64,000 nt of DNA from NCBI GenBank assembly GCA_900539195.1, contig UQBC01000012.1, positions 1 to 64,000 on the forward strand, read 5' to 3'. The notes beneath the pieces were generated by a model. The model was not told the DNA's origin. It ran no database searches and worked only from the letters and a program-made list of their open reading frames with translations. This stretch comes from an uncultured Oscillospiraceae bacterium. Lineage in GTDB: Bacteria > Bacillota > Clostridia > Oscillospirales > Ruminococcaceae. Shown here piece after piece: positions 45,942 to 54,445 of the stretch. A program made the translations under genes and the position numbers. The first letter of the stretch is position 1. Each line of letters opens with the position of its first letter.

Positions 45942-46193
45942 ATGAAATCTACAGGAATTGTAAGAAAAGTTGATGAACTCGGAAGAATTGTTATTCCGAT
46001 AGAACTCAGAAGAACTCTTGATATCGGTATCAAGGACTCTCTTGAAATCTATGTTGAGGACGACCAGATTATTCTTAAGAAGTATATGCCTGCTTGCTCA
46101 TTCTGTAACAATGCAAGCGATATACAGCAGTTCAAGGGCAAGAACATCTGCTCAGAATGTCTTGCAGAACTCATCAAGGATTTTGCTGAATAA
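45942..46193 (+). CDS. AbrB/SpoVT-type regulator with zinc-ribbon tail
   Basis: 83 residues: an N-terminal swapped-hairpin DNA-binding domain (STGIVRKVDELGRIVIPIEL, then R-TLDIGIKDSLEIYVE) followed by a small Cys4 domain (CSFCNN and CSEC about 16 residues later). AbrB-type proteins are transition-state repressors in Firmicutes; the extra zinc site is common in clostridial members. RBS AAGGAGAAAG. It has a strong promoter, about 80 nt of 5' leader and its own terminator. Confidence 0.92.
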   Translation: MKSTGIVRKVDELGRIVIPIELRRTLDIGIKDSLEIYVEDDQIILKKYMPACSFCNNASDIQQFKGKNICSECLAELIKDFAE

Positions 46194-46200
46194 AATACAT

Positions 46201-46231
46201 AGAGCCGCAGGATATGCGGCTCTTATTTTTT
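46201..46231 (+). terminator. Terminator of the AbrB-type gene
   Basis: AGAGCCGCA (46201-46209) pairs with TGCGGCTCT (46215-46223), followed by TATTTTTTG. Confidence 0.85.
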
Positions 46232-46243
46232 GTTAATTTGTAC

Positions 46244-46272
46244 TTGCATTTGCAAGGCGGATGTAGTATAAT
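46244..46272 (+). promoter_or_regulatory. Promoter of fba
   Basis: TTGCAT (46244-46249), a 17-bp spacer and TATAAT (46267-46272). Confidence 0.75.
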
Positions 46273-46321
46273 AAATTAGAAAGGCGGTTTCCGCCGGAAT
46301 AAGAATCAAAGGAGAAAATAA

Positions 46322-47185
46322 ATGTTAGTTTCTGCAAAAGAAATGCTGAACAAGGCACTTGAAGGCAAGTACGCCGTAGGCCAGTTCAACATAAACAACC
46401 TTGAATGGACAAAGGCTATTCTTCTTACTGCACAGGAGTGCAACTCACCTGTTATTTTAGGTGTTTCTGAGGGCGCAGGTAAGTATATGTGCGGTTATAA
46501 GACCGTTGTAGGTATGGTAAAGGGTATGATCGAAGAACTGAACATCACAGTTCCTGTAGCTCTTCACCTTGACCACGGTACATTTGAAGGCGCTAAGGCT
46601 TGCATCAACGCAGGTTTCTCTTCTATAATGTTTGACGGTTCTCACTATCCTATCGCTGAGAACATCGAAAAGACAACAGCTCTCGTAAATACTTGCGATA
46701 TACTCGGTATCTCTCTTGAGGCTGAGGTAGGCTCTATCGGCGGTGAAGAAGACGGCGTTGTTGGTATGGGCGAATGCGCTGATCCCGACGAGTGCAAGGC
46801 TATCGCTGATCTCGGCGTTACAATGCTCGCTGCAGGTATCGGCAACATTCACGGCAAGTACCCTGCAAACTGGCCCGGTCTTTCATTTGAAACACTGGCA
46901 GCAGTTAAGGAGAAGGTTGGCAATATGCCTCTCGTACTGCACGGCGGTACAGGTATCCCTGCAGACATGATCAAGAAGGCTATTTCACTCGGCGTTTCCA
47001 AGATCAATGTTAACACAGAGTGCCAGCTTGCATTCCAGGAAGCAACAAGAAAGTACATCGAAGAAGGCAAGGATCTTCAGGGTAAGGGCTTCGATCCCAG
47101 AAAGCTCCTCGCACCCGGCTTTGAGGCTATCAAGGCTACAGTTAAGGAAAAGATGGAACTCTTCGGATCAATCAACAAGGCTTAA
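46322..47185 (+). CDS. fba: Class II fructose-bisphosphate aldolase
   Basis: A zinc-dependent aldolase of glycolysis and gluconeogenesis. 287 residues. Zinc ligands and catalytic residues appear in ALHLDHGTFEGAKACINAG, EAEVGSIGGEEDGV, GNIHGKYP and LHGGTGIPADMIKKAIS. Codon use is strongly biased to C-ending and preferred codons relative to neighbours, as expected for an abundant enzyme. It has its own promoter, a GGAG ribosome site and a terminator. Confidence 0.97.
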   Translation: MLVSAKEMLNKALEGKYAVGQFNINNLEWTKAILLTAQECNSPVILGVSEGAGKYMCGYKTVVGMVKGMIEELNITVPVALHLDHGTFEGAKACINAGFSSIMFDGSHYPIAENIEKTTALVNTCDILGISLEAEVGSIGGEEDGVVGMGECADPDECKAIADLGVTMLAAGIGNIHGKYPANWPGLSFETLAAVKEKVGNMPLVLHGGTGIPADMIKKAISLGVSKINVNTECQLAFQEATRKYIEEGKDLQGKGFDPRKLLAPGFEAIKATVKEKMELFGSINKA

Positions 47186-47206
47186 TCGTAGTTTTAAGAA
47201 ATACGT

Positions 47207-47235
47207 CCCGTCGCTCAAAGCGACGGGATTTTTTT
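47207..47235 (+). terminator. Terminator of fba
   Basis: CCCGTCGC (47207-47214) pairs with GCGACGGG (47220-47227), followed by ATTTTTTT. Confidence 0.9.
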
Positions 47236-47305
47236 ACATACAGCTTTCAATTCGATTGCCGTATTTCTTTTACTTTTTTGAAAGTTAACTTTCAAAATAT
47301 TTTTC

Positions 47306-47334
47306 TTGACAATTTATTTGATTTGTGTTATAAT
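47306..47334 (+). promoter_or_regulatory. Consensus promoter of a short transcription unit
   Basis: Perfect TTGACA (47306-47311), a 17-bp spacer and perfect TATAAT (47329-47334). No + strand gene follows before the terminator at 47548-47577. A small inverted repeat, GAAAGTTAACTTTC (47280-47293), lies just upstream. Confidence 0.75.
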
Positions 47335-47340
47335 AACATG

Positions 47341-47577
47341 CAGGTGGTACGCTTATTCTTAGTTTATTTGTATTTCTTCATCAGTGCCTTAAATCCGATG
47401 GCTTTTACAGGTTCTTGGCTGTATCTGATGTTATAACGGCTGTCTTGCCCGACCGCTGTTCCGATAGGCTTTCTAAGTATTTCTAAGATTGGCACTATTC
47501 GTATTTCGCCGTTTTGTGCCTTTGACGTTACCCACCACATATCCGTTGCGCTGTGCTTCTTGCACAGCGCTTTTTTT
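47341..47577 (+). ncRNA. Candidate small RNA of about 235 nt
   Basis: A perfect promoter and a perfect terminator bracket 235 nt without a plausible + strand gene. The complementary strand carries an open frame (47624 to 47364) whose last 60 codons look protein-like (e.g. GEIRIVPILEILRKPIGT and QEPVKAIGFKALMKK). So the transcript may be antisense to a small gene, or it may be an sRNA over a gene remnant. The - strand frame has only a weak ribosome site and contains the terminator hairpin in its codons, so I favour the RNA. No family recognised. Confidence 0.45.
47548..47577 (+). terminator. Terminator of the candidate small RNA
   Basis: GCGCTGTGC (47548-47556) pairs with GCACAGCGC (47562-47570), followed by seven T. 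Confidence 0.85.
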
Positions 47578-47825
47578 CGGTCAGCTTCTTTAATTCGTAT
47601 GATAACCATATCGAAAGCATACAAATTGACCTTGCTGAGAATGCTTCAGCCTTTGACCGACCGTTTGAAGCACAGCAGTTTTATAGCTGTAACTCATCCG
47701 TAATTGCTATTGCTCGTATTTACGTCAACGTTATCCATCAGCTTTGTATTTCGCAATAAATCTTGAATTGGGCAGGATTTTATAGTATAATAGTCAGCGG
47801 AGCAGTATAACAGAATTTTACACGC
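47578..47825. other. Gene-poor stretch, possible remnant
   Basis: About 250 bp before the Xer-type gene. A short + frame reads ESIQIDLAENASAFDRPFE and on to a stop at 47759, but it has no ribosome site of its own. It may be a fossil of an inserted element. Nothing else is recognised. Confidence 0.3.
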
Positions 47826-47855
47826 AATTTCGTAAAATTAATATTTTACGAAATT
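47826..47855. repeat. dif-like palindrome upstream of the Xer gene
   Basis: Arms AATTTCGTAAAAT (47826-47838) and ATTTTACGAAATT (47843-47855) are perfect 13-bp inverted repeats around the centre TAAT. The 28-30 bp size with two 11-13 bp arms and a small non-complementary centre is the design of a Xer recombination site. It ends 32 bp before the start of the tyrosine recombinase gene. An operator for that gene is the alternative. Confidence 0.65.
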
Positions 47856-47886
47856 AGAAGCGGTAAAAAACGAAAGGCACACAAAA

Positions 47887-48960
47887 ATGGCATATAACAT
47901 AGATTTCAGACAAGCTACATCAGACGCACCGGCTTGCCTTACCGAATACCTGAATTATCTTACGACAATCAAAAACCGTTCACAGCTTACTGCGTTGAAC
48001 TATTATACCGACCTGCGTATGTTTATGCGTTTTCTCAAGGTCAAGAACAAGCTGGTTGGTGCAAATGAGGATTTCTCCGAGATAAAAATCTCTGACCTTG
48101 ACGATAAATACATAAAGGCTGTGACCCTCACAGACGCTATGGAGTTTCTCAGCTTTACTGTAAGTGAACGTTCCAATCATGCAAAGGCTCGCTCACGCAA
48201 GGCTGTATCTCTGCGGCAGTTCTACAAATTCCTCACAAATAACAAGGCGTGGTTTGCGGCAAGTCCTATGTTGAATCTGGAGCTTCCTTCGCCTAAAAAC
48301 GCACTGCCTAAGCACCTCACGTTGCAGGAATGCGGTCAGCTTCTGCACGAGGGCTTCAAGGAGTTTTCAAGCTGGATGGATTTCCGTGACTATGCGATGA
48401 TTATAATGTTCCTCAACTGCGGTATGCGTCTGAGCGAGCTTGTCGGAATAAACGTGAATGATTTTGTCGAAAACATAGACCCGTCACAGCCTGATACAAA
48501 ATATATTTCCGTAAAGGTTCTCGGTAAAGGCAACAAGGAACGTATCGTCTATCTCAACGAGCAATGCGTCGATGCTGTTGCCAAGTACACCGAAGCAAGA
48601 AAATCCGTTGCAGACCCTAAGGAAAAAGCTCTGTTTATAAGCAAACGTGGCAACCGCATCACAAACCGCCGTGTCGAACAGATAATCGACGACCGCCTTA
48701 AAGCCTGCGGACTTGCCGGTAAAGGAATTTCCGTTCATAAACTGCGTCATACGGCGGCTACGCTTATGTATCAGAACGGCGTTGATGTCCGTGTGCTTAA
48801 AGAGGTCCTCGGACACGAAAACCTGAATACAACACAGATCTATACCCATGTGGTAAACACTCAGCTACGTGACGCTATAAATTCAAATCCGGTAATGGAT
48901 ATAAAAAACGATCTGCCCGAACCCGATTTAAAGCAGAATGAGGATAAAAACAATAAGTAA
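47887..48960 (+). CDS. Xer-type tyrosine recombinase
   Basis: 357 residues, near the length of XerS-like single recombinases and longer than XerC/XerD (about 300). An N-terminal SAM-like core-binding domain (CLTEYLNYLTTIKNRSQLTA) precedes the catalytic domain, with Arg I in FLNCGMRLSELVG, Lys in VLGKGNKERIVYL, HxxR in HKLRHTAATLMY and the nucleophile Tyr in GHENLNTTQIYTHV. All catalytic residues are intact. A dif-like palindrome sits in its 5' region and a partial copy just after its stop. It could be the chromosome dimer resolvase or a mobile-element integrase; no other integrase-module genes are present. Confidence 0.93.
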   Translation: MAYNIDFRQATSDAPACLTEYLNYLTTIKNRSQLTALNYYTDLRMFMRFLKVKNKLVGANEDFSEIKISDLDDKYIKAVTLTDAMEFLSFTVSERSNHAKARSRKAVSLRQFYKFLTNNKAWFAASPMLNLELPSPKNALPKHLTLQECGQLLHEGFKEFSSWMDFRDYAMIIMFLNCGMRLSELVGINVNDFVENIDPSQPDTKYISVKVLGKGNKERIVYLNEQCVDAVAKYTEARKSVADPKEKALFISKRGNRITNRRVEQIIDDRLKACGLAGKGISVHKLRHTAATLMYQNGVDVRVLKEVLGHENLNTTQIYTHVVNTQLRDAINSNPVMDIKNDLPEPDLKQNEDKNNK

Positions 48961-48991
48961 TTTCGCTATAACTTAAATTTTACGAAATTAG
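48959..48991. repeat. Partial second copy of the dif-like site
   Basis: ATTTTACGAAATTAG (48977-48991) is identical over 15 nt to 47843-47857, the right arm and flank of the upstream palindrome. To its left AATTTCG (48959-48965) resembles the start of the left arm, but the spacing is different. The recombinase gene is thus bracketed by direct 15-bp repeats. Confidence 0.6.
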
Positions 48992-49011
48992 CACTATAAT
49001 AATTAAAACGT

Positions 49012-49047
49012 CCGCCGCAGTTTATTAAAAACTGCGGCGGCATATTT
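49012..49047. terminator. Bidirectional terminator
   Basis: CCGCCGCAGTTT (49012-49023) pairs with AAACTGCGGCGG (49029-49040), with an AT-rich flank. It lies between the Xer gene and the truncated phosphatase gene. Confidence 0.75.
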
Positions 49048-49331
49048 TATTCACTTGTGATTTCTCTGAATAATCCCTTACATCCAAGCAGGACATCTCT
49101 GTAGGTATCATCAAAGTTCCCCGTATACCACGGGTCGGCAATACTACCGCTCATTCCTGCGTGCGACAACAGCAGACTTACTTTACCCTCGGGATCGCTC
49201 TTTATGATACGCATTATATTGCGTATATTCATCTCATCCATAGCGATTATGTAATCATACCTGTCATAATCTGACTTTGTGAGCTGCACTGCTCTTTTGC
49301 CGTCACAGGAAATGCCGACTTCTGCGAGCTT
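49047..49331 (-). pseudogene. LMW protein tyrosine phosphatase, 5' truncated
   Basis: The reading frame encodes the C-terminal two thirds of a low-molecular-weight protein tyrosine phosphatase: KLAEVGISCDGKRAVQLTKS, YDRYDYIIAMDEMNIRNI and the catalytic-loop DPWYTGNFDDTYRDVL with its general-acid Asp. The N-terminal P-loop CX5R with the nucleophile Cys is missing, because homology stops near 49331, where the opposite-strand histidine kinase fragment begins. Without the P-loop the product cannot be active. The cause may be a rearrangement or an assembly join. Confidence 0.85.
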
Positions 49332-50438
49332 TCTCCTTTTTTCACAAATCTGCTTTCAAACGCTGTAAAATTTACGCAGGAAGGCGGCGATATATTGCTC
49401 ATTGTCAATGAGATCTCAGGAAAAGCGGACAACATTCCGGTATATGAGATCCGTGTCAGGGACAACGGAATAGGTATGAGTGAAGAATTTATCGGTAAGA
49501 TATTTGAGCCTTTCGAGCGGGAAAGAAAAGTCAACGGCAATATTCAGGGTACGGGACTTGGTATGCCGATAACAAAGAACATTATTGATGCTGCAGGCGG
49601 TACTATCGCCGTAAACACAAAACAAGGAAAAGGCACTGAATTTATAGTCCATCTGCCGTTCCGCATTACGGATTCGCACAGCGACCACAGATTGCCGGAT
49701 ATTTATGCACTGGTAGATATAAGCGCCGCAGACATTGCCTGTCAGATAATTGCCACACTTGAAAAGCTCGGAGCAAAATATGATACTGTAAGCGTAGCAG
49801 GCAGAAAATACGATATTTTCTTAGCAAGTGCGGATACCGCAGAAAAATATTCCGACTATAACAGTGACGGCAATAGCCATATATGCGTTATTGCACGAAA
49901 TGCATATGCAGGTGATGTAATTCAGAATGTGCCGTCATATGTCGATTCAATATGCACCGCACCTGTACTGACATATGAACTCAGAAAAATCATAACGTCA
50001 TTCTGCACGGATATCTCCGGTCAAAAAGCAAAAGCCGAAGCGATCAAAATACTCGGCGGAAAGCGTATACTGCTTGTCGAAGACGTAAAGGTGAACTGTC
50101 GGATAGTAACTGCTATGCTGACACCTTACGGACTGAATATAGAAACCGCCGAAAACGGTGCGACAGCCCTTGAAATGATAAAGTCGCACAAAGATGATTA
50201 TTACGACTGTGCGATTATGGATATACAGATGCCTGTAATGGACGGATATGACTGTTCGTGTGCAATAAGAAATCTGGAAAACGACCGTATGTCGCATATA
50301 CCTATTATCGCAATGACGGCAAATGTGTTCAGCGAAGACAGGGACAGAGCCGCCGCTTGCGGTATGAACGCTTTTCTGACAAAGCCCGTACATATAAAAC
50401 AGCTTATAGAAGCACTGACGGGAGTTATTTCCGACTGA
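49332..50438 (+). pseudogene. Hybrid histidine kinase, 5' truncated (HATPase and receiver only)
   Basis: From about 49335 the + frame reads FFTNLLSNAVKFTQEGG (N box), then RVRDNGIGMSEEFIGKIFEP (G1), GTGLGMPITKNI (G2) and a complete HATPase_c domain. A degenerate segment follows, then a C-terminal receiver domain with ILLVEDVKVN, phospho-acceptor Asp in CAIMDIQMPVMDGYD and Lys in FLTKPVH. The sensor and HisKA (phosphorylatable His) parts that must precede are absent: upstream DNA is the phosphatase gene on the other strand. No ribosome site is seen at the frame's first TTG (49395). Probably not expressed as a working kinase. Confidence 0.82.
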
Positions 50439-50458
50439 AAAAACATACCGCAGAATTC

Positions 50459-50487
50459 TTAACATTTCTGTCGCACTTTCATATAAT
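50459..50487 (+). promoter_or_regulatory. Promoter of feoB
   Basis: TTAACA (50459-50464), a 17-bp spacer and TATAAT (50482-50487), about 25 bp before the start codon. Confidence 0.75.
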
Positions 50488-50515
50488 GTATTATATTAGC
50501 TGAAAGGCGGAAAAT

Positions 50516-52576
50516 ATGAAATACGAAAAAGAATTTACAGTTGCGCTCGCCGGCAATCCCAATGTCGGCAAAAGCACGGTTTTCAACGCCCTGACAGGGC
50601 TTAAGCAACATACGGGAAACTGGGTCGGAAAAACTGTCGGCAATGCCGCAGGCAGTTATACTTACAATAATAACAAATATCTGATAACCGACCTTCCCGG
50701 CACATATTCACTATGCGCTCATTCTGCGGAGGAAATAATAGCCTGCCGGCATATATGCCTTGAAAAGCCCGATGTTACGGTTATTGTCTGCGATGCGTCT
50801 TGTCTTGAACGAAATCTTAATCTTGTATTGCAAATAACAGAAATCACATCTAAAGCAGTGCTGTGCGTGAATATGATGGATGAAGCGGGCAAGAAGAACA
50901 TAAAAACAGATATAACTAAGCTGTCACAGCAGCTTGGGATACCTGTAGCGGCAACATCGGCACGGAGCAAAAAAGGGCTGGATAAACTGATGCAGGCAAT
51001 AGAAAACGTTGCACTGAGCAAGGAAAGCAACGATATAACGCTTGTTTACACAAGCCGTATAGAAAACGCAATATCACAGCTTATGCCGCTTACCGAAAAG
51101 ATTGAAACAGACAGCAGGACAAAGCGTTTTATATGCCTTAAGCTGCTTCAGGGCGACAGCGATACGGTATACAGCCTGTGTAAAAAATACGGTACAGACG
51201 ATAATTACCTCAAAGCGCTTATATCCGCCGCAGACAGACTGACCGAAAATAATTTTACCGATGAGATTATTTCCTGCATTTTTATAACCGCAGAAGGAAT
51301 TGCGGCGGAATGCGTAAAACATAGTGCTGATAAAAAATGTGTCCGTGACAGGAAAATCGACAGGATACTTACCGGAAAACTGACGGGAATACCCATAATG
51401 CTGCTTATGCTGTTTATCATTTTATGGATAACAATAACGGGTGCGAATTACCCGTCCGCCTTACTTTCGGAGCTTTTCGGAAAGGCTGAATCACTGCTTT
51501 ATAGCGCCTTATCGTCAATAGGTACTCCGGTAACGCTGAACAGCGTTCTCACCGAAGGGATATTCAGAGTGCTTGCGTGGGTGGTATCGGTAATGCTTCC
51601 TCCTATGGCGATATTCTTTCCGCTGTTCACTATACTTGAGGATTACGGAATACTACCCAGAATAGCGTTTAATCTTGACAAAGCGTTCAAAAAGGCGGGA
51701 GCGTGCGGTAAACAGGCTTTATGTCTGTGTATGAGTCTTGGCTGTAACGCCTGCGGAATAACGGGTGCAAGGATAATCGACAGTAAACGTGAACGGCTTA
51801 TAGCGATCATAACTGCGTCAATTATGCCCTGCAACGGAAAATTTCCGACTATCATAAGCATTATCACAATGTTTGCTATCGGTGTGCCGGCTGTCGCAGG
51901 CTCGGATTTTTTGGCGGCGCTTCTGCTATGTGCCGCTATAGCCGCCTCGGTTGCCGTTGTTATGCTGTCGTCACGTTTCCTGTCAAAGACATTACTAAAA
52001 GGAATGCCGTCATCGTTCACGCTTGAGCTTCCGCCATACAGAACACCGCAGTTTGCAAAGGTCCTTGTCAGAGCGTTTCTCGACAGGACGCTGTTCGTTC
52101 TCGGCAGAGCGGTAATTGTCGCTATCCCTGCAGGGCTTATTATATGGCTGATGGCGAATGTAACTGCAGGCGATGCTTCGCTGTTGTCACACTGCACAGA
52201 GTTTCTTGACCCGTTCGGCAGAATGATGGGACTTGACGGTGTTATATTGCTTGCGTTCATACTCGGCTTTCCTGCAAATGAGATAGTAGTTCCGATAATA
52301 ATAATGGCGTACTCCGAGGGTACAGCACTTACCGAAATATCGGAGTTGTCTGCACTTAAGGATTTGTTTATATCGAACGGCTGGACTTCTGTAACAGCGA
52401 TATGTATGGTGATATTTGTACTGTTCCACTTCCCTTGCTCGACATCCTGCATTACGGTATATAAAGAAACAAAGAGCCTTAAATGGACAGCGGTGAGCTT
52501 TGCACTGCCGACCGTTATCGGAATAGTGCTTTGCATAGCGGTAAACGGTATATGCACATTATCGGGAATAGCATAA
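50516..52576 (+). CDS. feoB: Ferrous iron transporter FeoB
   Basis: Imports Fe2+ across the cytoplasmic membrane. 686 residues: an N-terminal G domain (GNPNVGKSTVFNALTG, TDLPGTYSL, NMMDEAGKKN), a helical GDI-like linker, and a membrane part with two Gate domains (PRIAFNLDKAFKKAGACGKQ, then SLGCNACGITGARIID, FPANEIVVPIIIMAYSEG). Full length. feoA is not adjacent on either side, which is less common; it may be elsewhere or unnecessary. RBS AAAGGCGG at normal spacing. Confidence 0.96.
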   Translation: MKYEKEFTVALAGNPNVGKSTVFNALTGLKQHTGNWVGKTVGNAAGSYTYNNNKYLITDLPGTYSLCAHSAEEIIACRHICLEKPDVTVIVCDASCLERNLNLVLQITEITSKAVLCVNMMDEAGKKNIKTDITKLSQQLGIPVAATSARSKKGLDKLMQAIENVALSKESNDITLVYTSRIENAISQLMPLTEKIETDSRTKRFICLKLLQGDSDTVYSLCKKYGTDDNYLKALISAADRLTENNFTDEIISCIFITAEGIAAECVKHSADKKCVRDRKIDRILTGKLTGIPIMLLMLFIILWITITGANYPSALLSELFGKAESLLYSALSSIGTPVTLNSVLTEGIFRVLAWVVSVMLPPMAIFFPLFTILEDYGILPRIAFNLDKAFKKAGACGKQALCLCMSLGCNACGITGARIIDSKRERLIAIITASIMPCNGKFPTIISIITMFAIGVPAVAGSDFLAALLLCAAIAASVAVVMLSSRFLSKTLLKGMPSSFTLELPPYRTPQFAKVLVRAFLDRTLFVLGRAVIVAIPAGLIIWLMANVTAGDASLLSHCTEFLDPFGRMMGLDGVILLAFILGFPANEIVVPIIIMAYSEGTALTEISELSALKDLFISNGWTSVTAICMVIFVLFHFPCSTSCITVYKETKSLKWTAVSFALPTVIGIVLCIAVNGICTLSGIA

Positions 52577-52582
52577 AAACGA

Positions 52583-52622
52583 AATACCCACGCAGAGTTT
52601 ATCACTGCGTGGGTATTTTCTT
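52583..52622. terminator. Bidirectional terminator after feoB
   Basis: AATACCCACGCAG pairs with CTGCGTGGGTATT (52583-52616), followed by TTCTTT. Confidence 0.8.
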
Positions 52623-52630
52623 TACGCTGT

Positions 52631-54445
52631 TTACGACACGTTCTCCACATAATACTTCGCCTGAGCGTTATACATTTCTGCATAAATTCCGCTTTCGATT
52701 TTCACAAGTTCATCGTGCGTACCGTACTCCTTTATCGTATCATCGGCAAATACGGCGATTTCATCGCAGAATTTACAGCTTGAAAGCCTGTGCGATATGT
52801 AGATAGCGGTCTTGCCGCCGACAAGCTTGTTGAAGTGCTTGTATATCTCGTATTCCGCTACAGGGTCAAGCGCCGCTGTAGGCTCATCAAGTATTACTAT
52901 CGGGCTGTCACGGTATAAAGCACGGCAAATAGCGGTTTTCTGCTGCTGACCGCCCGAAAGCTCAGTGCCGTTTTCATCATAGCTTTTGAATATTGTCGTG
53001 TCGAGCTTGTTTTCAAGCTTCATTGCATCTTCATATAAGCCTGCCATTTTGAGCGTCCTTATCAGCTTTTCCTCGTCCTCCTGCTCGTCAAGTATTATGT
53101 TCTCCTTAAGGCTGAAAGCAAACAGTGCGAAATCCTGGAATACCACCGAGAACAGCTTTCTGTACTCGCTGTCCGAGTAATCCTTGATATTGATATTATC
53201 TATCAGTATCTCACCGTCTGTTACATCATACATTCGGCAAAGAAGCTTTATAAACGTTGTCTTTCCCGCACCGTTAAGTCCGACTACAGAAAGATGCTCG
53301 CCTTGTCTGATCGTGATATTGATATTTCTGAGGACATAATTTTCACTTCTCGGATATTTGAAGCTTACATTTCTGAACTCGATAACGTGTTCGCCGTCCG
53401 AAACAGGCTTATCACCCTTTGTCATTCTGTCGGAAATTGCATCAAATTTCAGATATTCATATGCGTAACCGCATGTCTTTACCGTAGCCGCAATGTTGTC
53501 TACAATGCTATACAGTCCCCAGTAGAGCGTTGACGCCGATGAAACACACATTGTAAAATCACCGAGTGTAATCGCTCCCGTCAGTGCCTTAAAGCCTATG
53601 TAGAAATATGAAAGTCCGTCACGCAGTCCGTTTGTGAGATTTGAGTATTGCATATATTTATACTGCGCTTTGTACTGCTCCCTGAACGTGTCTATAGTTT
53701 CATTGCTGTAGTAATCCGCTTTATCGCACATCATATCCTTGCTGTCAAACAGCCTGACTTCCTTACCGTTTGACGGGTCGGACAGCTGATAGAAGAAATA
53801 CCCGAAAAGGCGATTGATTTTAGACAGCTTCTTGAAATATTCTATATCAAGCTTGTTGCTCTTATTTGTGAATATCGTGATAAGAACAAGCGATATGATC
53901 TGTATCGGCAGAAGAAGCGGACAGGTAACTGCGATTATCGCTATAACGCCGAGTACGTTCACCCCGTTTGAAACGATATTGAAGAAACCGTTCAGTATTC
54001 CGACTACTCCGCCGCTGTACCACGACATACCCTCTTTCGCCTTGTTCATCTGATCGAGCGTGTCGGGATCCTCGGTATGCTCAAAATCCATCTTCATTAC
54101 CTTTTCGGACAGCCCTACTTCAAAATACTCGTTGAACCACTCGGAATAAACATTCTTTATCTCATTTACAAGATAGTTGATAAGTGCCGCAAGCAAGGTC
54201 ACACCGACTATAAGCGCAATGCAGAATATCGCAGTAGGTATATGCTCCTCAGCTTTACCGCCGCCGATTATTGCGGCGATCTCATCTACAAGATATTTTG
54301 ACGAGATGATATTAACCATTGTCTGCGAAAACGAAACCACCACCTGCAGCGCATAAGCAATAAACAGCTGAGGCTTATTCTTTACTGCCGTTTTCAGCAT
54401 AAATTTAAGCGTAGGCAGGGTCTTTTTCTCTTTTTCTTTACGCAT
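52631..54445 (-). CDS. ABC exporter half-transporter (second of a pair)
   Basis: 604 residues: a six-helix ABC membrane domain (about 1-330), then the ATPase with Walker A GLNGAGKTTFIKLL, signature LSGGQQQKTAICRAL, Walker B PIVILDEPTAALD and H-loop ISHRLSS. The start at 54445 (MRKEKEKKTLP) is chosen because GAGGTGG lies upstream; the longer frame to 54496 would overlap the previous gene too far. It overlaps the stop of the upstream half-transporter by 8 bp, so the two probably form a heterodimer. Substrate unknown (drug, peptide or lipid). Confidence 0.92.
   Translation of the reverse strand: MRKEKEKKTLPTLKFMLKTAVKNKPQLFIAYALQVVVSFSQTMVNIISSKYLVDEIAAIIGGGKAEEHIPTAIFCIALIVGVTLLAALINYLVNEIKNVYSEWFNEYFEVGLSEKVMKMDFEHTEDPDTLDQMNKAKEGMSWYSGGVVGILNGFFNIVSNGVNVLGVIAIIAVTCPLLLPIQIISLVLITIFTNKSNKLDIEYFKKLSKINRLFGYFFYQLSDPSNGKEVRLFDSKDMMCDKADYYSNETIDTFREQYKAQYKYMQYSNLTNGLRDGLSYFYIGFKALTGAITLGDFTMCVSSASTLYWGLYSIVDNIAATVKTCGYAYEYLKFDAISDRMTKGDKPVSDGEHVIEFRNVSFKYPRSENYVLRNINITIRQGEHLSVVGLNGAGKTTFIKLLCRMYDVTDGEILIDNINIKDYSDSEYRKLFSVVFQDFALFAFSLKENIILDEQEDEEKLIRTLKMAGLYEDAMKLENKLDTTIFKSYDENGTELSGGQQQKTAICRALYRDSPIVILDEPTAALDPVAEYEIYKHFNKLVGGKTAIYISHRLSSCKFCDEIAVFADDTIKEYGTHDELVKIESGIYAEMYNAQAKYYVENVS

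Noticed and set aside
45659..46033. 124-codon - strand frame upstream of the AbrB gene
   Set aside because: Overlaps the AbrB start and promoter on the other strand; sequence is low-complexity and hydrophobic.
47826..47855. Canonical XerC/XerD dif site
   Set aside because: The palindrome differs clearly from the Bacillus dif sequence as remembered, so it is reported only as dif-like.
47280..50440. Prophage or integrative element
   Set aside because: A recombinase and gene fragments are present, but there are no phage structural, relaxase or type IV secretion genes, so a mobile element cannot be claimed.
51643..52683. 346-codon - strand frame opposite feoB
   Set aside because: Antisense to a clear feoB membrane domain; composition is typical of a shadow frame and no ribosome site is seen.
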